A DNA stretch of 64,000 nt, from the NCBI GenBank assembly GCA_016490735.1, contig JAEMWC010000560.1, forward strand, positions 353,501 through 417,500. Direction: 5' to 3'. The notes beneath the pieces were generated by a model. It worked only from the letters and a program-made list of their open reading frames with translations. It was not told the DNA's origin and ran no database searches. Positions 21,124-33,500 of this stretch are shown here, in pieces. The first letter of the stretch is position 1, and every line of letters starts with the position of its first letter. The position numbers and the translations under genes are program-made. This DNA comes from Pachyseris speciosa (lineage: Eukaryota; Cnidaria; Anthozoa; Scleractinia; Pachyseridae).

Positions 21124-24100
21124 ATGTCACAAGTTTGCTCAAATTGTGGCGGCAGCGATATTGACATCGACCAAGCTCGCGGGGATGCTGTCTGCATGGG
21201 CTGTGGGTCTGTGCTCGAGGACAACATTATCGTTTCTGAAGTACAGTTTCAGGACAACAGCATCGGTGGAGCAAGTGCTATTGGCCAATTCGTCTCGGCA
21301 GAGGGTAGGAGATAATTTTATAAACCACTCTACGTTTCACTGGAGGACAGTGTTGGAAAAAGTCTTCTCACACAATTTATAAGCTTAATTCTGACGGTGG
21401 TACTGTTCACGTCTTTTGATTTTGGTACACATCGCAAAATCCGATTTCGCTCATTTCGGGGTCGACTTTCATCAAAACTTTTTGTTTTCGGTGTTTTGTC
21501 TGGCCATCTTGTAGCATTTTGCCAGATCGTTTCGTAATAATTGCAAGACATTGAAGGGAATATTTTCAAAATTCTCAACATCTCACACGGGGACACGTGG
21601 ATTAAGCTTATTTTAATCAATCGATTAATGGTTGAAGTTCTACTTTTATTCAGAAATTTTTTGAGTGCAGCGTAAGAAAAAAAGTTATATTAAAGAAAAA
21701 GGAAGTCGTCATGGGAAGTTCCGTCGGTGATTCGAACCTGCCATCCACCGTCTTTGGGAGACGGCAGAGTGATGTGCGCGATGTCCATTTCGCCACTAAG
21801 TCACGTGACTTCTTTCACTGGCAAACAACAGTTTTTATACTAGAGGACAATGAAGAAGACTAAGATGGCGCCCGGTGAATGTTATGTATTTATGTTTTGT
21901 ACCTTCAAGAGGCTTAATTCATTTTAGACGATAACTTATTAACTTATGTACTGATAGTCTGTTTTTATAACTCTCATTTTACACTTTCTTGTACCATGTG
22001 CAGTGAAATTCATGATATACATGCATCAATGGATGGATATTTTCATATTTCTGACAGTTTATATGCGATACATAGGTTAATACAAGACAGTTTGTGATGG
22101 GTCTACCTCATCCATTGTTGTGTGGCTCCATAAAAAATCCATACCCCCCCCCCCCCCCTCATGGATGGTTCTTCAGTTTAAAGCCCCACCCCCTGGAATT
22201 TCCATTCCAGAGGGTCTTTGGCAGCCCCCCTCCAACACCCCCCTGGAATTCCCTCCTTTTTTCATATGGTCTCAGTTTACAGCCTTTGCAAATTTCTGAA
22301 GTTGTATGCTTAAACAAATCAGGCATTACTTCTTTAGACACAAGTGAACATTTTTCTTTCTTTTGTACATAGTGTACACTCTCTCTCTCTCTTGTATTGC
22401 TAAAATATTTTTGTAACATAGTGCAATGATCAGATGACCAACAACGTACCAACAAGCTATTCTTTACGGGCTGGGGGCCTGGGGATTTTCCCTGGCCAAT
22501 TCTGATAATTCTGGATTAGATCCCTGGCTACTTTCATAGAAAAACAGCACATTGACTATATGACAACAGCTGGATTCCCCAGCTACTTTTTGCACATCCC
22601 CGCCTACTTCAAAAATTACTGACAGCCCTGAGCTAAAGAACGTTTAATAAAGTTCAACCCCTGTATCAGTTGGAAAACGAAATGTAAGACTTTAAAAATA
22701 CAGTTAGATTAAAACTAAACATGTACAAAGCTTCACGTTAAGTTTAAGCTTAACTGTTAACGATCAGTGACACAGCTGAACATCAATCTCTGAGATTACC
22801 TAGACCCCTGGGGTTTGCTAACATAACTATAAAAAGTAGTAAAAGCCTCTAGGTAAACGTAAAAACTGCAGTGATCCATCTAGAAACAGGCAGTAGTGAG
22901 TCCAGGGACTTACACAGCCTAAAATCTGTGAGTCCCAGAGACAGGAGGATGAGTCGTACACCCTGGAGTTTGAGTCCTTCTCCTGTCAGAGTATATGAAT
23001 TCAGCTCTTTTTGGACCAAGTTTGATTCCAATTAATTTGTGCTGGACATCAACTGTTAGACGATTTCTCAAGGGAGTCAAGATGTTATTTTGTACTGGAA
23101 AGCCCTCTTACAAACAGCAGTATAAATGTGTACAGCAGATGTCGGAGCAAGCCAAACAGGTGTGATTAGGATTGGGAATTAAATGGTTGAGAGAGCAGAA
23201 AGTAAACTGTAATTTCTAAAAAGATGACAATATTCTTTAATATTTTTTTGTAAGACATGTTTTGATGTTGCAAACATCATCATCAGTTTATACAAAATGT
23301 TTGAAAAACTGTTGGTACTAAATAACACCTAAGTGCAGGGCTCAACCATGGCGGTGGTCAACTAGCCAAATACCACTGGATTGTCAGTTTTCGCGAGTGA
23401 AATTCCCTCAGTTACTAGCCATATTGGCTACTTAAATTGTGGAGGCAAATTTCTTTGTCAACTGCTAAATATAAATTTAGTGCTGTGAAAATTGTAACAC
23501 AATGTTTAACATGCAGAAGGAAAAAAACGAAGTAATCTTTCGTGTGAATGAAAGTGAACAGCTTCATGGCCAAGCCACACAAGCTAAAGAGACTGGATCC
23601 AAGTGTTCCCATCACACACTTCAATCGTAAATGAAAGTGCCCACCATATTGTTTGTGCTTCGATGATCTTCAATGGATATCAGAGGTTTTTATGGCTAGT
23701 AGAAAAAGCTCTTTGGCTAGTGAGAACTACCATTTTACTAGCCATAAGCCTACTGGTAACAAAAGTTAAGGTCAAGTCCTGCCTAAGTGAACATTAACAT
23801 GTATAATTAAATAATTATGATGGGTAGATAGATAGACATATAGATAGTTTATTTAGTGACCTTCAGATCAGATTACGAGTACACGATTGAGTACGAGTAC
23901 GACTTTCAACTTTCAAAATGGCTGCGTTCTCAGAGGCCTCGCTCCTCAGTGTTGTTGAACAGAACAGAATGAGGCTCTTGGAAGGAGAATTGGTGTCATA
24001 CATGATAATCTAAGCTTACGACTAGGAATTGAAAAGTCGTACTCGTAGTCTGATCTGCAGGTCGCTAATAACAGCTTTGCAGCTAAAAGTTGAATTATAC

Positions 24101-27100
24101 GATTATTTATGAAAAAATAATGTTAATAATTACATTAAAAAGACTTCCAGTAATTTAAAACAAGTTGTATATATGTATATGAAACAGAAAATAAAGACAA
24201 GTTATATATATGTACTAAAATAAAGTATATAAAAAAGATTTAAAACTCTACTAAAATCGTTCAAGCCTCAAGGGCATTAATGGTAATAATACTGTTACGA
24301 AATCTGTTCGTCTTGAAAACTGGCCTAAACTTCCGCACGTTTCTTAGGTTCAACGTACATACATGTTGTAAGCAAGACAAGACAAGAAAAATTTTTGACA
24401 ACATATTTGAGTGAGTTACAAAGTATTTAAAAGGATGAAAAAAAGTTGTTGGAACTAGCATAATTAACCAAGTGTGCACCCCACCACCCCTTGGAAATTT
24501 CAACCTATTGCCCCCCCCCCCCCCCCACACCCTTGGAATTTACATTGACCATCCATGGGAGGGGTGGGGGGCAATGTATATTTTCTGGAACCACACATTT
24601 ACAGTTGAAATAAAGTTTTCATTCATTCATTTATACAGTAGAACCTCAATTATCCGGACTCGTTGGGACTGAGCTGAACAGTCCGGATAATCGAGAGTCC
24701 GGATAATCGAAAATATGAATATTAATGAGCCCAAACTAAAACTGAATGACTGAACTATGGGAGTGTGCAATTTCACTAAGAAACAAAGAACACCTGAGCA
24801 AATCAGAGCTCAGTGAAATACATTGTGGCCGTAGAACAGCGCGTGAGCTCAAAACGCGTACAGATTTGTGTTTTTAAGTGAAACAAATTCAGTTTGAACC
24901 AGAGTTTCATTACTTAATTTGAAGGGAAAAAGTTTTTCCGCAGATCTTAAATATGGCTAATTAGTATATTATTCATGAAAAACTGGGACCAGCCAAGCAA
25001 GTCCGGATAATCGAAAAATCCGGATGATCAAGGTCCGGATAATTGAGGTTCGACTGTACCACCGACACTGCTGCCATGATGAAAGCCTTGCAAACTGAGC
25101 AATAAATTATTTAAAGCATTCTCACTCCTTAAAATTCTTGCAAGGCTGTTAAATTTCTAACAACATGATCTCATCTTTTTCATTGATTGTTAATTAACCT
25201 TGAAGTGTTGTTACTTTTTTCCCAACAGGAAACAAGGCAGGAGTGGGACTAGGATCTGCTGGGTTTCGCCATGGACTTGGCCAAGAGTCAAGAGCAGTGA
25301 CTCTTCAAAATGGTAATGGCATTTCATAGAGTTCAATCAATTGTTTACAGTCAATCAGATAACTTTGAAACTCAGGGACGGACTCATGCAGTGCCACAGT
25401 ATGTGTAGATCTCATTTCCAAAAAATCTTATCATGTAAAATAAATAAATAAATACATAAATAAATAAATAAATAAATAAATAAAATAAAATAAAAAAGTG
25501 GTCACACTTTGATGCCCTGAAGGGCACTGCACATTAAATCAACTGATGCATGCCAGAAACAAGGGCAAATAAAATAAAACAGAACTAGGTTTAACCCTTT
25601 CACTGCCAAGGGGGACTTTTAGATTTTACTCTGGCCAGATGATTTTTTCTTGTCAACAAGGGAGACCCCTTGGTGGTGAAAGGGTTAAATTTTTTTCTCT
25701 GTTTTCTTCCTGTTGCTCTGGTTTCTGATAAACTAACGGCTCAGTCCTAAAGCATTTTCATTTAAGAAAGATAGCCCTGTTTTTTCGGCGTGGGTGGGGT
25801 TGGATTGATAAATGCACTATTTAAGGGCCTCGCTTTTAATTGTAATAATGAACCTCTTGTGAATAAGGGAATAACATGACTTTTTGAGGGAATATTGTTT
25901 ATTTGCGCCCGTGTAGTGTCATTTGTGGCCCGAGTGCTTCGCGCGAGGGTCGCAAATGACACTACGCGGGCGCAAATAAACAATATTCCCAAAAAAGTCA
26001 TGTCATTATCATTATTATCAATAAACAAGGCCAAATGATATCAAGAATGCGATAAACACAATAATACCAAACACAAATCCGATTTAACTTCAGCGTAGAA
26101 TTTCCGCAGTAATTCATTTAGCTCAACCGGTGTTACACAATTGAAGTCAACTTTCAGCTTTCGTTTGTCGCACCATTTCTCGAATTTTTTGATCCCCCAT
26201 GAAGTGGCTCTCTTTGTATTTTTCGCCTGACCTTTTGCTTCTAATTTGTCCAAATCTTCTAGCCCCAAATCTGATTTTTGACTGCTAATTTCTTCCATTA
26301 CTTCAGTTTTCGCTTGAAGACGATTCGACGACTGAAAAAACTGCAGTTCAAAACCGGAGTTTCGCAAATGAATGGTTTGCCCGCGTCAACGCCAGGCTTA
26401 CTCTAATTGGTTAAAATCCATCGGATGATGAAGCAAGAACCAATTAGCTGTAGGGCTGATAATGCATTAGCAGCCCGCTGTTAGTCTTTTGCGGCCCGCT
26501 GAGCATGTGTTTTGAAGAGGCCGATTTTCTATTTGGCTGCGTTAATATTGATAATAATAAAAATTTGTATTCCTCTAAAGTAAATTTAAGTACTCTATAA
26601 AGAACATTTGGGTTAAAATATTTCCAAATGGGCTGAAAGGTGGATTGTATTAACTTTTATCTGTCAGGGAAAAAGCGAATAAACATGGTTGGACACCAGT
26701 TACAGATGAATCAGCATTGCATTGATACAGCATACAACTTCTATAAGCTGGCAGTCAACAAACGCCTTACCAGGGGCAGGAGAACAAATCACGTTGTTGC
26801 AGCTTGCCTGTATCTTGTATGCAGAACAGAGAGAACTCCACGTATCTTTGTTTACAAAATTAATTGACCAAGTTTGAACTATGTGTAGCTTTGATTTAGT
26901 TGTGCTTACTGGGCTTGCTTGCTTTATCTAGCATTGCTCTGTTCACATGGTCATTATATTAGAGGGGTTACAACTGAACTGACGTAAAACAGTGTAGCCT
27001 TCAAATTATTACAACTTGGAATTTTGCACCATATTTGTGACTTAATGTAATAATTATATAAGTATATCTTGAAAACGGGGGTGGGGGGTTGAAACACATG

Positions 27101-30100
27101 AACAAAAAACTTCAAAAGAAAATAAAGCACAATAATAACTAAAGAAATACATGACAATGAAACTTGGTAATCTCTGAAAAACATGAGCCAGGCTACCCCA
27201 AATTTTCTTAGTGGATTCCAACAGCCCTTAATTTATGCAGAGATACAAGTGTTTCTCCTGCATGAATCAACCATACACAACTTCCCTGTTGAGAGGTATT
27301 GCATCCCTAAAAGCCCAAAACTTTGTTTGGACCATTCCATGACTTACCAAACACTTTAACATTACATTTAGGTACCGTCCTTCATAGCCATAGATCAAGC
27401 CTCTGTTTTTATGTGACACTGAGTGTTAAGTTTTTTTTGGTAATTCCAATGATTTAGTTACAAATTGCTGTGTTGAGTCTGGGACTCATCTCATGAAAAA
27501 TCATGAGTCCCAGTCCAGAACCAATGAGTCCCAATCCAAAAACCAGTGAGTCCTAAATTAAAGATGCATGAGCCTTCATGTAACCAGATGCAGTGGTTTC
27601 AATAAGCACTGACATCCACCAAAAAGCATCAGCTACTTCGATCAGAGACATCAGTTACTTTTTCCCTAAATAATTGAAGTAATAATATATATTAAAGAAC
27701 GATTCTTTATTTTTTCTTTAATACCGTCGCCTACTCTACTCCAACTTGCTGCCTACTTCAAATTTTATTGAAACCCCCGCAGATGTTCTAAGTTAAAAAA
27801 AAAACGGTTGTTTTGTTCCGTGGTCATTTCGTTCCACACATTTCATTCCACACAAATGTAGTCAATTCGTTCCACAAGAATACTAACAGTTTTACGAAGT
27901 TTTAAGTTGATAACTTGAAATTTAAAACTTCTGCTGTAAGTAAGCTCACTGTTTGAACATGCAGAGGTTGTAAAGAACGTAATGTATTACCATATCCAAC
28001 CTGGTTTCGTAAGTGCTCAGTGAAGTCTCTTTTCCTTCAGAAGGATGGCAATTAATTGACAAGTGTAGACGTTTGATGGAAAGTTTTTTTTATCTTACAT
28101 ATTGTCTATTAAAGATAGTTTGTGATTGTCAAAGGTGTGTATCTATTGTAACAAATTATTTTTATTTGATCAATTGCATGTGCGTGGCCCGGTCTTGAAT
28201 CCATCAAAGCCTTTGCTACCCATTAAAGTGTTTGTATATGAGTGTTCACAAGGATTGGAGAGAAGGACATATTTAAGATAAATTTCTTGATCTGCTGCCT
28301 CTGCTTGGCTTGAGGTAAGCTGTATGCTTAGTTTTATTGCAGTTGCTTTGTTTGTTGTGGAACGAAACGACTTTTAATTGGAATGAAAAGACTTGCAACG
28401 AAACAATCATAGAACAAAACTATCTACCGGATATCGATTATAGTTTAATCTAGCTGTAGTCATTTTTTAATAGGAAATCGCTGTATGTCAGCATACTGAA
28501 ATTAAAATACAGTAAAATTTAGCCCTTGTTTTACCCAGTCGATAAGTGCAGGTGCAGTAGCACTGGTAGTAAGTGTGTTACTCCCAGGATTGCTGGGAAC
28601 AGCCAGAACACTCTTGGTAGGTCGGAGTATTTTTGAGGAACAAATGCTTCTGTTTAGTTGTTCAGAAATTACTTGTGGACCTATTTTATTGGCAGACAAT
28701 ACTGCTCTCTTGGCTTGAGGAAGGTTATATTACAGATTTAAAATCATACAAACAAGATGTTCTTCACAAACATTTTTCGATGGATCAATTCATCTTTTGT
28801 GTTCTGCAGGACGTGTGCCATGAATTATTTTGCGTTTTTGGGAATTTTTATGCATCAGGGATGCAGGATGCAGGGGTAACATAAACACTGTCATTCTATT
28901 CAATAGTTGTACTGTGTGCTTGAGTTTATAGTAAACATCGGTTATCAGCACCAGATTGGAGCAATTTTGCTCCTAAGCCCAAATGATCAATATGTATTAT
29001 GCCCTTGCACCAAGTACTTCACTTCCTAGTAAGGGTTAGGCAGTGTGGTTGAGTGGTAAGGGCACTGTGATCCAGAGTTCTGGGTTCAATTCCCGCTCTG
29101 GCCAAAAGCTGCTGTTATTTAACAGTATAGTCCCGAGTTCAACTCCTTGGTCACACTTGTAAGTAGCCAACTGGTCTGATTCCTACCAGTTAGGATTCTT
29201 AATCTGTGACATTATATATAATTTTGAAATATTTGTTTCTAATATTTGTATCATCCATGAAAAGCCCCAGTCAGAATCATTAAGTAATAATATATTGTCG
29301 TTATAATTAAATTGTGATAGACTGTAGGTTCAACATTGGGTTCAAATTTCTGTGCCAGTTCACACCTTGACTCATACCTTAGATATGCTTCTGGACTTCA
29401 GTGATGTTTTGCAGGTAATACGTATTCACTGATACATTTTGATCCATTTCGTTCAACATTTTTTCATGAAAACTAATAGACCGAAAAATTTGTTTCTGCT
29501 TACTAAATCACATCATTGTGGCTGTTGCTATACAATTATGAACAAAGATAAATGTTTACGTGACAGTCTGAGTGTATTCCTCACAGCACAAAAAATAAAT
29601 AAATAAATAAAAACTAGCTTACAACTTTACAAAACAAAACAAAAAAGCAACAACAACAACAGTTAAGGCTTTTACTAACTGCATGGCCATTTGAACTGAA
29701 CTCTTTTCAAGGTCTCATTTGCAGAATGATCAATATTTTTTCTAACTTTGTGACAAGGAAGTTGATTATAAATTAACACCTTTTATATAATGTACCTTAT
29801 GTTCTTAGATTGACGTTTTCACCCTTGGTAGAACTTACATGAAGCTGGCTCAAGAGCTTTACATTAACCTTCCGGCTGTTGGTGAGGATTAAAATGTTTT
29901 GACATTCTTTGCAGTTTGTTGTGAACAGGAACATCAAGCATTCACTGATTTCCATGCAGGCTTGATGCCATGTATTTTATTTATTTGAATGAAGTGATCG
30001 ACATGATCTTGTCTAAATGCAGGGTTTTGCTTTTCAAACAGAGCTACATGTAGAGAAATACATTTAAAACTCTTGACATTGTTTTCATATCTTTTTATGG

Positions 30101-30456
30101 TTAAAATCAGAGTTGCAGGTAAATTTGTTGTTGTCAGGTGGCAAATATTGCCTGTCACTGCAGAGTTGGAGCAGAGTTGGTGCAGTGGTGAGAGCACTCA
30201 CTTTCCACCAATGTGTCCCAGGTTCGATTCCTGGACTCTGCTCTGAGAGGTTTTTCTCCAAGTACTCCGGTTTTCCCCTCTCCCCAAAAACCAACATTTG
30301 ATTTGATTTGATCCTGCTTTATTTAGCTTTGATTTGATTTAGTCTCCTCAATTAGTAGAGCGACTGTGAATGAGACTTAAATAAAGTGATTATTATAAAT
30401 GGTGGAAAGCTGTGGGTTCATTCCAACCCATGCGATACTGAAAGAAAGTGCTAATA

Positions 30457-30502
<46 letters not shown>

Positions 30503-33500
30503 TATTATTTATATGGCGCAAATTCAATTATACAATTTTCAAATGCGCCTCACATATATGAAATCAAATCAACTCTAAATAAATCAAATCAAATCAAATC
30601 AAATGTTGGTTTTTGTGGAGAGGGGAAAACCGGAGTACCTGGAGAAAAACCTCTCGGAGCAGAGTAGAGAACCAACAAACTCAGCCCACTTATGACACTG
30701 AGTCCGGGAATCGAACCCGGGCCACACTGGTGGAAGGCGAGCGCTCTCACCACTGCGCCAACCCTGCTAAAACAGTTGTCCTTTTTTTTTTCACACCAGA
30801 TCCTTGTCTGTATATCCATCGGTTTGCACATAAATTGGAGTTTTGTGAGAAGGAACATGATGTTGCCATGACAGCACTAAGGCTTGTCTCAAGAATGAAG
30901 AGAGATTGGATTCATCACGGCCGGCGACCTTCAGGTCTTTGTGGAGCTGGTAGGTTAGGTTAACGTATGCCTTATACTCCCGTCTGAAACTCTACCTTGT
31001 ACAGGCATATTGCAAACTCACAGTTCCAGGCTTAATAGCTAAATAGTTTATAGAATTAGATCAATACCTCCAGCACTAGTGCTGCATGAGAGCCGGTCGG
31101 AGCATGGTCACGATATTTTGGGTCATTTTCAGAGAGATAAAGAAATGTACTTAAATAATGCGAAACAGTGAAATAACAAATTTTCAGGGAAGATACAGTC
31201 TGTAAGCACCAAAGAGACAAGAATAAATGCAATATGGCAAGGTTGGTGAAGGATGGAGAAGATTGAAACGGATTACAAATTACCTTTTTGAAAATTTTAG
31301 CCTAAATTTTTCAAAAAGGTAATTTGGCTACTGGTCAAGGTTCATACATAAACCAGGTTTGCTACGGTCAGGGAAAAACAGATTTCTTTCAAGGCCAGGG
31401 AGAAGTCAGGCAATTGTGTATCAAGTCAGGGTAGGAAAAAAAATTTCAAAAGCACTCGCTCAGTGGGTCAGTTAATTGAAGTTTTCCTTGAATTATCAAC
31501 TACAGTAGTTCATGTATCTTTCACCTAGTTAAGTACCAGTAAGCTCATTTTGTTATAGTCTATCACTGATCATAGACAGTACCTGTCTCTTTCTGTTTTT
31601 CTTGTATTCTAATTTTGTATTGACTGTTCAGCATTTGTATTTCATTGAAAGTATGCTTGTTAAATTAAACCATGCTGACTGGAAATAATGGCTTCTGACT
31701 GGAAATAATCATTTATCAAGCTGACAATTTCAGACAGCCTCGCAAGACTACTGAGGCTAATTTCACTTGCCCACTGAGCCACCAAACTTCTATTTTCACT
31801 TGCCCAAAAGCAAAATTTACATCCTCCGGGCAATCAGACCTGGGTTTTTTCCTGCCCTGCAAGTCGGGGGAAATTCGAAATTCTATCTGAAAGTCAGTGA
31901 AACGTCAGGGAATTTTACTTTTGGCCGGCCATTAGGTTTGGGAAGGAGATTCCTTGTTAGTATTAAGATAATGTTGTTTCACAAAATTCCTGCAAAGGAC
32001 TTAATTTCCGTGGCTCTTCTCTTGCATGGCCGGTGAAAGTTGGTTTGTGTTCAGTGAAAAGCCAGAGAAATGTCAGGGAATTATTTCTATCCCAATAAGT
32101 GGCGACTCTGAAAAGGCATTAGTCCAGCCATTCAAACTTCCACAATAACTTCTGTTTCTCAGCATCTGAATTTTCTATCCTTACAGCTCTTTTGGTTTCT
32201 GCAAGGCTACACGGTTTCAGCAGAACTGTGCGTGAGGTTGTTAAGATAGTTCGAATCAGCGATACAACGATCAGAAAGAGATTGGGAGACTTCCTGGAGA
32301 CTCCTTCTAGTCAGCTGACAATTGACGAATTTCAGACAATAGATCTTGAAGAAGAGCAAGATCCTCCTTCGTTTACGCTGGCTAGGCGTAGAGCTAAGCA
32401 GCAACTCGAGGAACTTAACAAACCAGAAATCACATCAGAGCTAGAGGCTTTTCAAAATGCGATAAACCAAGCTTTAGGTATTGATCCCACAAAGGATGCA
32501 CCCATTAATGGAGATCAAAGTACGCCGGTGATGGCTTCTGAAAATCTTAGCAGAACTTGCGAAGTTCCAAAAGATGGAATTTCTGTTTTTGTTCCCCCTC
32601 ACATCAGAGGAGTAGAAACCAGTGCTGACAATGAAGGTATTGCCTTAATTATTACTGGAAGTGCATGAGCCTTTAAATAATGTTTATTTTAAAAGAACCA
32701 CTAGAGACGTAACAAAACTCTGGCTGTGACCACCCCTAGTGTCTGTCCTATTCTGTTGTTTCGCCCTCTGACCACTTGAGCTCGACCTGTGTAAGGGACT
32801 TCGTGTCCTCTTGTTGTGCCTCCATGGATGTATTTCCCAAATGCTTAAAAATAAAACTATATTTATATATTAAGGTATCTGGTTTCCACTCTACTTAGTT
32901 CACAGAAAACTATTAAGAATATTTAGAGTATTGACACAGTGACTTTAGGAGACAAACTCTTTGGATTATGGTTAAAATATTGGTAATAGTAATGGTTTAA
33001 TATCATGACAAGAGAAAGAGCATCCTTTGAAGTCCAGGTGCATTTCTTGGCCAAAATGCTTAATGAATAAATTATAAGTAAGTAAGGGGAACAAATAGTT
33101 TGAAAGACCAACCCTTACTGATTGTCTTATGTGTAAACACCTTTTTTCACGTGTAATCCTATACAACGGTATGAGTTACTTGGCCAATTCAATCTGTTGT
33201 CAGTCGGTTTTCTATTCCTGTGGGCATGTTAATCACTTGTTATTCAACTGGACAAACCTGGGCTATGAGATTGTGAGGCACCATTTACAAGTTCGGTTCT
33301 TTTTAGAAAATAATAGGTAGTAGGCAATAATTCTTTAATGAAGCGCTTGTCCAAGATACTTGTTCACTGGGTTTGCTTGGGTTCAAGTGTTTGTTATGTT
33401 TTAGATATTAGTAAACCAACAGAAGAAGACCAACAGGCTGATGAGCTGGACCTGACAGGGCTGGATGATGTAGAACTTGATAAAGTACGTGATGAACAAA

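Noticed and set aside
30085..30858. Several ~70-90 residue frames ([15 protein letters not shown])
   Set aside because: These are six-frame readings of the SINE heads, a well-known artefact.
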